A DNA stretch of 64,000 bases. Source: Catenulispora sp. GP43. Its GTDB lineage: Bacteria > Actinomycetota > Actinomycetes > Streptomycetales > Catenulisporaceae. The notes under the pieces were generated by a model. The model saw only the letters and a list, made by a program, of their open reading frames with translations. It searched no databases and was not told the origin of the DNA. How positions within the stretch are numbered: the stretch's first letter is position 1; the number at the start of each line of letters is the position of its first letter. Position numbers and translations under genes: made by a program. Below, one piece after another: positions 25,335-33,515 of this stretch. The stretch lies in NCBI RefSeq assembly GCF_041260665.1, contig NZ_JBGCCT010000020.1, positions 124,001 through 188,000 of the forward strand, given 5' to 3'.

Positions 25335-26716
25335 CGCGATGTCTCCTTCTCCGAGGCGGCTTCGTCCGACGGATCCGGTGCTTCCTCCGGCGGCTTGGGC
25401 CGCAGGGCCTCGGCGGGCAGGCTGCGTTCCAGCAGCAGCAGGGCGGGGATCGCGCAGGCTGTCAGGATCGCCAGCACGAGCCAGGGCAGACCGGGACCGA
25501 CCACGAACAGCTGGGTGAACAGGATCGGGGCGATGATCTTCGCGACCTGATAGCCGTACTGGTAGACGGCCATGTAGCGGCCCCGCAGCTCGGTGATGCT
25601 GGCCGCCGCGGCCAGCGCGGTCGAGGTCGGCGACTGCATCATCTCGGCGACCGTGAACACCAGCATGCCGGCGATCAGGAACGGGATCAGCGCGGCGTGC
25701 GGGACGCGGGGGCCGGCGGCCATCGCCAGGGACCACAGGACCCACAGGACGCCGGCCGCGGCCAGCACCCGGGTGCGCCGGTGGACCGCGACGGTCCTGG
25801 TGACCAGGGCCTGGGTCAGGACCAGCACGGCGGTGTTGACGGTGAACAGGGTCCCGGCCAGCCAGCCGGGCCCGGCCAGGCCCTTGACCACGTACACCGG
25901 CAGGGCGACGACGACGGTCGTCAGGCACAGGGAGTAGGCGAGGTTGGTGGCGGTGAAGGCCAGGAACGGCCGGTCGCGCAGGACGGTGCGGTAGCCGCCC
26001 GCGGCCTGGCCGGCGCTTCCTGTATTGCCCGTCTTGCCTGTCTTGCTGGTTTTCTCTGTCTTGCCGGTCTTCCCCGTGTTCCCGGCCCGACCGGGCCCGT
26101 CGGCGGTCCGGTCGCCGGTCCGGTCGTCGGTGACCATCGTGGCCAGCAGGATCGCCGCCACCCCGAAGCTCACGGCGTTGGCGATGATCGCGGCCTCGTA
26201 CAGCCCGTGGCGTCCCGAGCCGACCACGAGGCCGGCCAGCAGCGCGCCCGACCCGGTCCCCAGGCTCCGGGTCACCGAGATGCGGGCGTACCAGGCGTCG
26301 AGCTGGCGGCCGGCGGAGGTCTCGGCGACGAAGGTGAACACGGTGGTCCAGTAGGACCGCTCCCCGATCCCGACCAGCAGGGCCGCGACGAGCAGGGCCG
26401 CGATGCCGTGCACGAACAGGTAGCCGCAGAACCCCACGCCCTGCAGCACCTGCGCGGCCACCACGATGCGGCGCGCGCCGAACCGGTCGGCGCAGGCCCC
26501 GGCGAGCAGCGGCACCGGGAGCGTCAAGGCGGTCGCGGCACTCAGGGCCAGGCCCACGTCCCGCAGGGGCAGCCCGACCACCAGGGTGAAGTAGAGCAGC
26601 GACAACGGCAGATACAGACCGCTGCCCAGCGCGTCGATGCCGAGCGCGACGAGCATCGCCGTCCTGGTCGGACGCCGCTGCCGGGGGACCGCGGCGTGTG
26701 GACCTTCCCCGCTCAT
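25331..26716 (-). CDS. MFS-family transporter, probable product exporter
   Basis: A 461-residue major facilitator with about 12 hydrophobic segments, the motif-A-like ADRFGARRI after the second helix, and two 6-helix halves separated by a long cytoplasmic loop. That loop (about residues 198-235) contains an unusual run of GKT/NTG-type repeats (TGKTGKTEKTSKTGKTG). AGGAGC precedes the ATG. It is transcribed with the acyltransferase and divergent from the ArsR gene, the classic layout of a regulated drug or metabolite exporter. It probably exports the cluster product and may give self-resistance. Confidence 0.88.
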   Translation of the reverse strand: MSGEGPHAAVPRQRRPTRTAMLVALGIDALGSGLYLPLSLLYFTLVVGLPLRDVGLALSAATALTLPVPLLAGACADRFGARRIVVAAQVLQGVGFCGYLFVHGIAALLVAALLVGIGERSYWTTVFTFVAETSAGRQLDAWYARISVTRSLGTGSGALLAGLVVGSGRHGLYEAAIIANAVSFGVAAILLATMVTDDRTGDRTADGPGRAGNTGKTGKTEKTSKTGKTGNTGSAGQAAGGYRTVLRDRPFLAFTATNLAYSLCLTTVVVALPVYVVKGLAGPGWLAGTLFTVNTAVLVLTQALVTRTVAVHRRTRVLAAAGVLWVLWSLAMAAGPRVPHAALIPFLIAGMLVFTVAEMMQSPTSTALAAAASITELRGRYMAVYQYGYQVAKIIAPILFTQLFVVGPGLPWLVLAILTACAIPALLLLERSLPAEALRPKPPEEAPDPSDEAASEKETSR

Positions 26717-26752
26717 GGGCTCCTCATCGGTCGGACCGGCGGTGCCGCCGGA

Positions 26753-26778
26753 CTACTATCAGAGCTTTTAGATAGTAG
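26753..26778. promoter_or_regulatory. inverted repeat between exporter and ArsR genes, candidate ArsR operator
   Basis: CTACTATC and GATAGTAG form a perfect 8-base inverted repeat with a 10-base AT-rich centre in the 129-base region between the divergent MFS and ArsR genes. The region around it (26750-26815) is strikingly AT-rich, so it probably carries both promoters. ArsR proteins commonly bind such imperfect or spaced palindromes. Confidence 0.6.
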
Positions 26779-26845
26779 AACCCCTATATAGTCACCGTCA
26801 AATATATGCAGGTGATCGGCGTGTCCTGGCGCGATACGATGGGCT

Positions 26846-27205
26846 ATGCCCTCCGCCGATGACCCGCTGAGCATGCTGCGAGCGATCGCCCACCCGACCC
26901 GTCTGGGCATGCTGCGCCAGCTCGCGGCCACGCCCGAGACCTGCGCCTGCGACTTCACGGAACTGTTCGCGGTCCGCCAGCCCACGATCTCCCAGCATCT
27001 GAAGGTGCTGCGGGAGGCGGGCCTGGTGCGGACCCGGCGTGAGGGTACGAAGATCTGCTATTCGGTCCGGCCGGAAGCCGTCGCGCGGTTGGCGGAGCTC
27101 GTCCAGTCGCTCCAGCCGCCGGCGCAGGACCCGCTCGCCGCGCCGCCCTCGCCGGGCCCGGGAACGCGGAGCCGTTCCCGGGCGACGGCCTCACACGGCG
27201 CCTAG
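26846..27205 (+). CDS. ArsR-family transcriptional regulator
   Basis: A 119-residue winged-helix repressor: LSMLRAIAHPTRLGMLRQLA, then the recognition helix VRQPTISQHLKVLREAGLV and the wing RTRREGTKICYSV. The ETCACDF motif at the start of the third helix has two Cys in the position of the metal site of ArsR/SmtB sensors, but other members use such residues for redox or small molecules. The last 30 residues are Pro/Ser/Arg-rich. It is divergent from the MFS gene with a palindrome between them, so it probably represses the exporter operon. Confidence 0.88.
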   Translation: MPSADDPLSMLRAIAHPTRLGMLRQLAATPETCACDFTELFAVRQPTISQHLKVLREAGLVRTRREGTKICYSVRPEAVARLAELVQSLQPPAQDPLAAPPSPGPGTRSRSRATASHGA

Positions 27206-27236
27206 GTGGCGCGGTACGGCAAGCGTCGGGGCGCGA

Positions 27237-27812
27237 TCACGGATGGTACTTCTCCGCGACCGTCGCCACGTCGCCGGTCTTGCGGTCCATGGTGACCCGG
27301 ACCTTCACGCTGTTGTCCTTGGCGGCGGTCTCCAACTGCGCCTCGGTGCACTTCGTGGTGCCGTAGTCGTCCCCGCCGATCGTGACGTTGCCGTCGGGGC
27401 CGCCGCAGATCGCGGCCGCGCCCAGGATCCGCGTGGCGTCCGAGACGTAGAAACCCTGGTCCGTACTGCCATCGTCGGGATGGACGATGAACTTGCCGGG
27501 TGCGAGGTATTGCAGGGTGCCGACGATCGTGACCTCGTTGCCCGCGTTGGCGACGCCGCCGCCGGCCGTCGAGCTGCTCCGGCCGGTGGGCTGGGTGCTC
27601 GACTGGGCCGTGGTGGGGTTCGCCGCCGTCGTGCTGGACGTGCCGCTCGCGGGTGTCGTCGTGGCCGAGGATGTCGCCGGGGCCTGGACGGTCGAGGTGA
27701 CGGTGACCGGTGCCGGCGCCGCTGCCGGTTTCGAACTGCCGGTTCCGCATGCGGCAAGGCTTCCCGCCACTGCGGTGACTGCGACGATCCCAACAAAACG
27801 CGCCCGTGCCAT
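27237..27812 (-). CDS. secreted lipoprotein of unknown function
   Basis: About 191 residues with a lipoprotein signal (MARARFVGIV start, lipobox SLAAC with Cys at about 22). A long Thr/Ser/Ala/Pro-rich linker (about residues 25-85) leads to a small C-terminal domain (about 90-191) that begins VTIVGTLQYLAPGKFIV and ends VRVTMDRKTGDVATVAEKYHP. The start at 27812 is preferred over one 22 codons upstream because GGAAGG precedes it and it puts the signal at the N-terminus. The domain looks like a small beta-barrel of the OB type. No function is recognised. Confidence 0.7.
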   Translation of the reverse strand: MARARFVGIVAVTAVAGSLAACGTGSSKPAAAPAPVTVTSTVQAPATSSATTTPASGTSSTTAANPTTAQSSTQPTGRSSSTAGGGVANAGNEVTIVGTLQYLAPGKFIVHPDDGSTDQGFYVSDATRILGAAAICGGPDGNVTIGGDDYGTTKCTEAQLETAAKDNSVKVRVTMDRKTGDVATVAEKYHP

Positions 27813-27914
27813 GACATGCCTTCCGTGGTCGATATTGCTCACATCGACATGACGGGTCACGCGGGGAGTGGTTGTCATGGGTCTGATAACGAATCGGTCA
27901 CGCCGGCCTTCGCC

Positions 27915-28082
27915 TCACCGGCGCCGGTAGTTCCACTTGGCGCCGACGCCGAGCAGGTGCAGGGCCAGGGCCACCAGACCCAGGAGCATCAGGCTCGTGG
28001 GGTCGACCCAGACGTTGGTCGACGTGCCGCTTCCGTGGAGGAAGTAGGCGATGCCGAACAGGACTGCTGCGATCAAGCCCAT
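27915..28082 (-). CDS. small membrane protein, 55 residues
   Basis: This short gene encodes MGLIAAVLFGIAYFLHG, a short polar loop containing SGTSTNVWVDPTS, and a second hydrophobic stretch LMLLGLVALALHLLGV, ending in KWNYRRR. The two segments make a small double-spanning membrane protein. AGAGG lies about 10 bases before the ATG. A GTTG-N14-GGGTAC promoter of the SigB type is 49 bases further upstream, so it is likely a stress-induced gene. No family is recognised with certainty. Confidence 0.7.
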   Translation of the reverse strand: MGLIAAVLFGIAYFLHGSGTSTNVWVDPTSLMLLGLVALALHLLGVGAKWNYRRR

Positions 28083-28130
28083 TGATGTGCCGCCTCTCGG
28101 TAAAAGGAGTGGAGTTCAGGAGGGCCCCGG

Positions 28131-28154
28131 GTACCCAAGAGTTCCCGGTTCAAC
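28131..28154 (-). promoter_or_regulatory. SigB-type promoter upstream of the 55-residue membrane protein gene
   Basis: Read on the minus strand, GTTG is followed after 14 bases by GGGTAC, close to the GTTT-N14/16-GGGTAT/C consensus of actinobacterial SigB-family sigma factors. It overlaps the 3' end of the next gene upstream by a few bases. Confidence 0.55.
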
Positions 28155-28473
28155 CGCTCGGATGTTCGTAGTCCCGCGTCGTCGGGGGCTCGGCGGCGGT
28201 GAGGCGGTCGCGGTCGGAGAGGATCTCCAGGGTGCGGATCCGGCGTGCCTGTTCCCACCGTGTGCGCTCGTGCTCGGCGAACTGCCGCAGCGCGGCGTGT
28301 TGCTCGGGGAGGAGCCCCGGAGCCGTGGCGGCCTGTTCCTCGCTCTCGTCCAGCGTCGCCATCCATGCGGTGCCGACGACCTTCTCGGCGGCCCAGACGG
28401 CGTCGTGCTCTGATATCTGCCGCAGCACCCGCGAATACGCGGTCTGCCTCTTGCGGGACTTCCACGGCACCAT
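28150..28473 (-). CDS. hypothetical hydrophilic protein, 107 residues
   Basis: The protein starts MVPWKSRKRQTAYSRVLRQI and is mostly charged and helical (HAALRQFAEHERTRWEQARR), without membrane or signal segments. AGGAGC is well placed before the ATG at 28473. I do not recognise a family. It sits between the phosphatase/kinase operon and a small membrane protein gene and has its own SigB-type promoter at 28507-28531, which suggests a stress-related role. Confidence 0.65.
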   Translation of the reverse strand: MVPWKSRKRQTAYSRVLRQISEHDAVWAAEKVVGTAWMATLDESEEQAATAPGLLPEQHAALRQFAEHERTRWEQARRIRTLEILSDRDRLTAAEPPTTRDYEHPSG

Positions 28474-28506
28474 GGCTGCTCCTGATCGTCGTTCGGGAGG
28501 CACCGG

Positions 28507-28531
28507 GTACCCAGCCGGACGGCGGTCTAAC
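28507..28531 (-). promoter_or_regulatory. SigB-type promoter upstream of the 107-residue protein gene
   Basis: On the minus strand, GTTA is followed after 15 bases by GGGTAC and then CC. The same GGGTACCC decamer core recurs at 28131. Position relative to the ATG at 28473 is suitable. Confidence 0.55.
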
Positions 28532-28566
28532 AAGCGGTCCTCGCCCGACCCCGCATCGGCCCTGGT

Positions 28567-30192
28567 TCAGTCCTCTGCCGGGCTCAGATCGGCCACCAGC
28601 AGCGCGATGTCGTCGTCCTTGCCCCGGCCGAAGGTGTCGAGCAGCGCGTCACAGAGTTCCTCGATGCCGCCTTCGCGCCCGACCGCGGCGTCCTTGAAGG
28701 CGATGAGGTTCTCGGTGATGTCCGTGCCGCGGCTCTCGACCAGGCCGTCGGTGCACAGGACGAGCCGGGCCGGGCCGGTCAGCTCTACGTCGGTCGTGGT
28801 GAAGCGGGCCCGGCCGATGCCGAGCAGCTGGCCGTGCTCGGTGATGAAGCGGCCTGATGGGTCCGCGGCGCTCCCGGTCAGCAGCAGTGGCGGGATGTGG
28901 CCGGCGTTCGCGATGCGCAGCCGCCGCCGCCCCGGCTCGACCAGCACCAGGCAGACCGTGGCCGTGACCACCGGGCGGTCGCGGCTGAGCAGGGTGTCCA
29001 GCAGTTCCAGGATCGTCTCCGGCGGGTGCCCCTCGATGGCGTAGGCGCGCAGGGCGTGGCGCACCTCGCCCATCAGGATCGCCGCTTCCACGGAGTGCCC
29101 GACGACGTCGCCGATCGCCAGCAGCAGGCCGTCGCCGGTGGAGATGGCCTCGTAGAAGTCGCCGCCGATCTCGGCCTGGGCGCTGGCCGGGACGTAGCGC
29201 ACCGCCAGCTCCACGCCCGCCGGCCGGGGCAGACGCGCCGGCAGGAACGACCGCTGTAGTTGCAGGGCGAGGGCGTGTTCCTCGGCGTAGCTGCGCAAGG
29301 ACTCCAGCGACAGGGAACAGGCCTGCGCGATCTGCAGCAGCAGCCGGCGGTCGTCCTCGGACGGCGGCTCCTCGACCGAGACCGCGACACAGACCGGGGG
29401 CCGGCCGCGATGCGCGCGGACGGCGGCGACCAGGACGTCCCCGGACAGCTTCGGCCCGGGCACCAGGGCGCGCCATTCATGGACCGGCACGAACATCGTC
29501 CGGGCCCCGATCCGGGCGCCCAGGACGGTGTCGGTGATCTCTTCGAGCAGGTCGGCCTTGATGGGTTCGGAGACCAGGGGCGAGGCGTCGTCGAGCTGGA
29601 AGGTCCGCACCGGCCGCCCGGACAGGCTCAGGTAGACGCTGGCGGCCCCGGCCCCCAGGACGCTGAGGGTGCCGTGGACCGCGGCGGCGGCGAACTGCGT
29701 GAACTCGGTGGCCCCGTGCAGCCGGAGCGTGGCCTCGTTGAGCAGGAGCAGCCGCTCGGCCAAGGTCTGTGCCGCGCGGCGGGCGCGGGTGTAGCGCAGG
29801 ACCGCGGTGATGGTGGCCAGCAGCTCGTCGGGGTCGACGGGCTTGGTCAGGTACGCGTCGGCGCCGCCTTGCAGGCCCTGGGCGCGGTCGCTGACCGAGA
29901 CGGCCGAGGCCGAGACGTGCACCACCGGGATGTCAGAGGTCTCCTTCGTGCCCTTGATGGTCTGGCAGAGCTCGAAACCGGTCATGTCGGGCAGGACCAC
30001 GTCCAGCACCGCGACCTCCGGCAGGGGTCCGTTGTCGGCCAGCAGCTCCAGCGCCTCGGCGCCGTCGGAGGCCTCCAGCACCTCGTGCCCGGCCCGGCGC
30101 AGCCACTGGGCGAAGACGTACCGGCCGGCCGCGCTGTCGTCGACGACCAGCAGCCGGCCGGGGGAGTCCTCGGAGATCGTCGGGACGCTCAC
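28567..30192 (-). CDS. response regulator with GAF and PP2C (SpoIIE) phosphatase output
   Basis: 541 residues: a receiver domain (about 12-130) with acidic pocket VVDD, phosphorylatable D64 in AVLDVVLPDM and the conserved Lys in LTKPVD; a GAF-like region (about 150-300); and a PP2C/SpoIIE serine phosphatase (about 325-541) with IGGDFYEAI, AIGDVVGHSVEAA, IANAGHIPPLL, LCTDGLVESRG and DDDIALLV. It would dephosphorylate an STAS antagonist when its receiver is phosphorylated, most likely by the hybrid kinase encoded directly upstream (4-base overlap). This links two-component signalling to the stressosome and SigB-type output. Confidence 0.9.
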   Translation of the reverse strand: MSVPTISEDSPGRLLVVDDSAAGRYVFAQWLRRAGHEVLEASDGAEALELLADNGPLPEVAVLDVVLPDMTGFELCQTIKGTKETSDIPVVHVSASAVSVSDRAQGLQGGADAYLTKPVDPDELLATITAVLRYTRARRAAQTLAERLLLLNEATLRLHGATEFTQFAAAAVHGTLSVLGAGAASVYLSLSGRPVRTFQLDDASPLVSEPIKADLLEEITDTVLGARIGARTMFVPVHEWRALVPGPKLSGDVLVAAVRAHRGRPPVCVAVSVEEPPSEDDRRLLLQIAQACSLSLESLRSYAEEHALALQLQRSFLPARLPRPAGVELAVRYVPASAQAEIGGDFYEAISTGDGLLLAIGDVVGHSVEAAILMGEVRHALRAYAIEGHPPETILELLDTLLSRDRPVVTATVCLVLVEPGRRRLRIANAGHIPPLLLTGSAADPSGRFITEHGQLLGIGRARFTTTDVELTGPARLVLCTDGLVESRGTDITENLIAFKDAAVGREGGIEELCDALLDTFGRGKDDDIALLVADLSPAED

Positions 30193-32039
30193 GGCGAGCC
30201 GTCCTCGAGGGCCCGGCGCAGGGCGTCGGCGTCCACGGTGTCCTTGCTCAGCATCGCGCGCACGTGCTCCAACCGGGCACGGTCGACCTGCTCGGCCGGG
30301 AAGCCGGTGACGACCACGACCGGGATGACGGCGGTCCGGGCATCGGCGGCGAGCACGCGCACCACCTCGTAGCCGTCCACGTCGGGCATGTCCAGGTCGA
30401 CGACGATCGCCGAGGGCTGCTCGCGCGCGACGAACTCCAGCAGTTCCAGGCCGCCCGGCAGTTGCACCACCCGCTCGGCTACGGCCTCCAGCACCGGACG
30501 GACCACGGCCGCGAAACCCGGATCATCGTCGGCGGCGGCGATCAGCGGCAGCCGGGTCGGCTGCGCGGTCTGCGCGGCTTGGGCGACCTGCCCGACCTGC
30601 CCGACCTGCCCGACCTGCCCGACCTGCCCGACCTGCCCGACCTGCCCGACCTGCGCGGCCTCCGGTTCCGGTTCCCGTTCCAGCTCCGGTTCCGGTTCGG
30701 CGGCGGCCGGCAGGGCCGCGACCACCGTGGTTCCCACGCCGACCGTGCTGGTCAGTTCGATGGTGCCGCCCAGAAGCGTGACCAGGCTGCGCGCGTAGGG
30801 CAGCCCGAGCCCGGTGCCGGACTTGCCACGCTGGTGCGTGCCGCGCACCTGGTGGAACTCCTCGAAGACCTTCGTCAGCTCGGCCGGCGGGATGCCGATG
30901 CCGGTGTCCTCGACCACGAACTCGATCATGTCCCGCGCCGGCCGGACGCTGAGCCGGACATGGCCGTGTTCGGTGAACTTCAGGCTGTTGCCGATGAGGT
31001 TGCGCAGGATCCGGGTGAGCATGGTCTGGTCGGTGACCAGCGTGGGCAGCGCGTCCGGCGCGGGGAAGAGCAGCTGGACGGCGGGGTTCGGGGCGGCGGG
31101 CCGCATGACGGCCTCGATCTGCGCCAGCAGCAGCGCCACGTCCACCGGGGCCGGCTGCGGGGTGAGCTGCCCGGCCTCGGCCTTGGCCACGTCGAGCAGA
31201 TCGTCGACCAGGGACAGCAGCGTCTGCCCGGAGGCGGCGATCAGCGCGACCTGCTCGCGCTGCTGCTCCCCGAGCTCGGCCGGGTCCGATTCGGCCAGCA
31301 GCCGGCTCAGCCCGATCACCGAGTTCAGAGGGCTGCGAAGCTCATGGCTGACGTTGGCCCAGAAGCGCGTCTTGGACTCGCTGGCCTCCCGCAGTTGACG
31401 GCTCTTGGCCTCCAGCTCGGCGTGCAGCGCGACCACACCTGAGTTGGTCTGCTCCAGCTCGCTGGAGATCTCCGCGTACAGCGCCATGACGCCCGCGTTG
31501 GTCTTCTCGAGTTCCTCGTTGAGGAGCCGGAGCTCCTCGCTGTGTGCGCGCGCTTCTTCCAGCGCGATGATCAGGTCCCGGGTCTGGGCGCGCAAGTCGT
31601 CCTCGCGATCTGCGGATTCGTCATCGGTCAGGAGTGCCGCCAGCCGGTCGGCGGCTCCCGCGAAGCCGTCCGGCGCCAGCGGCACCGGCAGGCGCAGCCG
31701 CACGTGGCCTTGCCGGCCCCGCGTATGGCTGGACACCTCGCGGAGGAGGCGGTGTGCGGATTCCAGCGCCTCGGCGCCCGGGGGCGGACCGTCGCTCCAC
31801 CGGACGGTCACCTCCAGGGCGGGCGCCGGGTGGGCGGCCAGGGCGAAGCGGACCGTCACGCCGGTGCCGGCCAGACGGTCCCGGCCCAGTTCGCTCAGTG
31901 CGGTGGCGAGCCGTATGCGGTCCTGGCGGTCGGCGCCCACGACCTCGGCGATCGTGCGCGCGTCGCGCCGCAGCGCGAAGACGTCTTGCTCGCCGGTCAC
32001 CGCGACCAGCCGCAGATCCCTCACACCGTCCTCAGCCAT
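30189..32039 (-). CDS. hybrid histidine kinase with RsbT-like N-terminus and receiver domain
   Basis: 616 residues. The N-terminal 130 residues resemble an HATPase of the RsbW/T type (DRIRLATALSELGRDRLAGTGV). A coiled-coil linker with heptads (LLNEELEKTNAGVMALYAEI) follows, then a HisKA domain with ANVSHELRSPLNSVIG (H at about 232), an HATPase (NLIGNSLKFTEHG, DTGIGIP, GTGLGLPYARSL), a linker with seven VGQ repeats, and a C-terminal receiver with the phosphorylatable Asp in VVDLDMPD (about 546). It has no membrane segment and thus senses a cytoplasmic signal, plausibly through the stressosome proteins. It overlaps both neighbouring genes. Confidence 0.9.
   Translation of the reverse strand: MAEDGVRDLRLVAVTGEQDVFALRRDARTIAEVVGADRQDRIRLATALSELGRDRLAGTGVTVRFALAAHPAPALEVTVRWSDGPPPGAEALESAHRLLREVSSHTRGRQGHVRLRLPVPLAPDGFAGAADRLAALLTDDESADREDDLRAQTRDLIIALEEARAHSEELRLLNEELEKTNAGVMALYAEISSELEQTNSGVVALHAELEAKSRQLREASESKTRFWANVSHELRSPLNSVIGLSRLLAESDPAELGEQQREQVALIAASGQTLLSLVDDLLDVAKAEAGQLTPQPAPVDVALLLAQIEAVMRPAAPNPAVQLLFPAPDALPTLVTDQTMLTRILRNLIGNSLKFTEHGHVRLSVRPARDMIEFVVEDTGIGIPPAELTKVFEEFHQVRGTHQRGKSGTGLGLPYARSLVTLLGGTIELTSTVGVGTTVVAALPAAAEPEPELEREPEPEAAQVGQVGQVGQVGQVGQVGQVGQVAQAAQTAQPTRLPLIAAADDDPGFAAVVRPVLEAVAERVVQLPGGLELLEFVAREQPSAIVVDLDMPDVDGYEVVRVLAADARTAVIPVVVVTGFPAEQVDRARLEHVRAMLSKDTVDADALRRALEDGSP
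30585..30647 (-). repeat. seven perfect 9-bp tandem repeats encoding VGQ
   Basis: GACCTGCCC is repeated seven times (plus a variant copy), giving VGQ x7 on the coding strand in the linker between kinase and receiver domains. Copy number can change by slippage without shifting the frame. Confidence 0.9.
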
Positions 32040-33099
32040 GGTCCGGCTCCGCGGTCGCGGGGTCCTTGACCACGACGATGCTCGCGTCGTCCCGGCGCAC
32101 GCCGGCTTCGCGCAGCAGGTGCGCGGCGATCACCGTGCTGGAGGCGGTGAACAGCCCCGGCATGGCCGCCGGGCTCCAGCGTTCGGTGAGTCCGTCGGAG
32201 TGGAACACGATGCCGGCGCCCGGTGGCAGTTCCGCCTCGTGGGCGCGCAGCCGCGGCAGGTGGTGGCCGACGATGCCGGGTGCGGACAGCAGGGCGGAGC
32301 GGGCCTGGTCGGCCACGACGAAGGCGCTGATGTTGCCGATGCCGCAGAAGGCGATCCGGCGGCGGTGCCAGTCGATCGCGGCCACCGCGGCCGCGCCGCC
32401 GCGGGTGCCGGCCAAAGCGCGGTGCAGCTCGGCGATGATGTCCTTGGGGTCCTCGGAGGTGGTGCGGTGGAAGGCGGCCAGCGCCTGTTCGCTGGCCCGT
32501 GCGGCCAGCGGGCCGTGGCCGAGCCCGTCGCAGACCATCACCAGCCAGGGCCCCCGGCCGTCGCCGGAGGCGACCGGCCTGGCACCCCACGCGTCCCCGC
32601 ACACCTGCTCCCCGCTCAGCGGCCGCGTCAGACCGGTGATGGTCGGCTCGGGCAGGGCTCTGCCGGGCTCCCCCGACTCCGCGCGGCCGTGGAACCGGGC
32701 CACCAGCACCGTGCCCCGGCCCATCAGCGAGTGCACGTCCAGGGAGTCCGCCATGCGCTGCACGACGCCCAGGCCCAGCCCCGGGGTCCCGGCGGTGGAG
32801 ACCCCGGCGCGGCGCGCGTGATCGAGGTCGGCGATCCCCGGGCCGTGGTCGATGGCCAGCAGTTCCACCGCGGCCACCGGTCCGGCCTCGATGAGCCGCA
32901 GCAGCAGCGCCCCGTCGTCGGCGTGGTGGGCGAGGTTGACCGCGACCTCGGTGACCGCCAGCTCGATCTGGCCGATCCGGTCGGCGGACATGCCCACCCG
33001 GCGGGCCAGCTCCGCAGCGCTGCGCCGGGCGCGGGCGGTCAGCGAGACGTCCTGGCGGATCCAGACCTGGTCGGCGGCCGCGGTGGTCAGTGGGTCCAC
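32032..33099 (-). CDS. HATPase plus RsbX-type PP2C serine phosphatase
   Basis: 355 residues in two parts. Residues of about 15-140 form an HATPase of the anti-sigma type (IELAVTEVAVNLAHHA, AIDHGPGI, GTPGLGLGVVQRMAD). Residues of about 165-345 form an RsbX-like SpoIIE phosphatase (MVCDGLGHGPLAARASEQAL, IAFCGIGNISAFV, VFHSDGLTERW). RsbX resets stressosomes by dephosphorylating RsbR and RsbS, and this place directly after RsbT matches that job; the fused ATPase may also serve as a second RsbT-like kinase. GTG start at 33099 lies inside the end of rsbT (13-base overlap). Confidence 0.88.
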   Translation of the reverse strand: MDPLTTAAADQVWIRQDVSLTARARRSAAELARRVGMSADRIGQIELAVTEVAVNLAHHADDGALLLRLIEAGPVAAVELLAIDHGPGIADLDHARRAGVSTAGTPGLGLGVVQRMADSLDVHSLMGRGTVLVARFHGRAESGEPGRALPEPTITGLTRPLSGEQVCGDAWGARPVASGDGRGPWLVMVCDGLGHGPLAARASEQALAAFHRTTSEDPKDIIAELHRALAGTRGGAAAVAAIDWHRRRIAFCGIGNISAFVVADQARSALLSAPGIVGHHLPRLRAHEAELPPGAGIVFHSDGLTERWSPAAMPGLFTASSTVIAAHLLREAGVRRDDASIVVVKDPATAEPDHG

Positions 33100-33515
33100 T
33101 TGACCACCGTCACCGTGGTGCCCTCACCGGGTGCGGTGACCAGGCTGAAGTCGTCCACGAGGCGGCGGGCGCCGGACAGGCCCAGGCCCATGCCGGTGCC
33201 GGAGGACCAGCCGTCGCGCAGGGCCAGGTCGGTGTCGGGGATGCCGGGGCCCTGGTCGGTGAAGGCCAGGCGGACGCCGCGGGCGCCGGCGCGCTGCAGC
33301 AGCCAGCCCTCCATCCGACCGCCGCCGCCGTAGACCAGGGTGTTGCGGGCCAGCTCGCTGGCGGCGGTGACCAGCTTGGTCTGCTCCACGAGCGAGAGCC
33401 CGCAGTCCACGGCCAGCGTGCGGGCCAACTGCCGCGCCCGCACCACGTCGTCGGAGGAGACGATGGGCTGTGTGTGGAGTGCTCCGGCGGTCGTGTCCCG
33501 CTGCGGATCGGTCAC
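33087..33515 (-). CDS. rsbT: serine/threonine kinase RsbT (stressosome switch kinase)
   Basis: A 142-residue HATPase-type kinase with the N-box in ASELARNTLVYGGGG, the G1 box DQGPGIPD and GTGMGLGLSGARRLVDDF. In stressosomes it phosphorylates RsbS and RsbR, is released and then activates a downstream phosphatase. GTG at 33515 overlaps the rsbS stop by four bases. Gene order rsbR-rsbS-rsbT with these overlaps supports the assignment. Confidence 0.9.
   Translation of the reverse strand: MTDPQRDTTAGALHTQPIVSSDDVVRARQLARTLAVDCGLSLVEQTKLVTAASELARNTLVYGGGGRMEGWLLQRAGARGVRLAFTDQGPGIPDTDLALRDGWSSGTGMGLGLSGARRLVDDFSLVTAPGEGTTVTVVKWTH

Noticed and set aside
30585-30647. Direct repeats considered as a CRISPR array
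   Set aside because: Units are 9 bases without spacers and lie in frame in a coding region.
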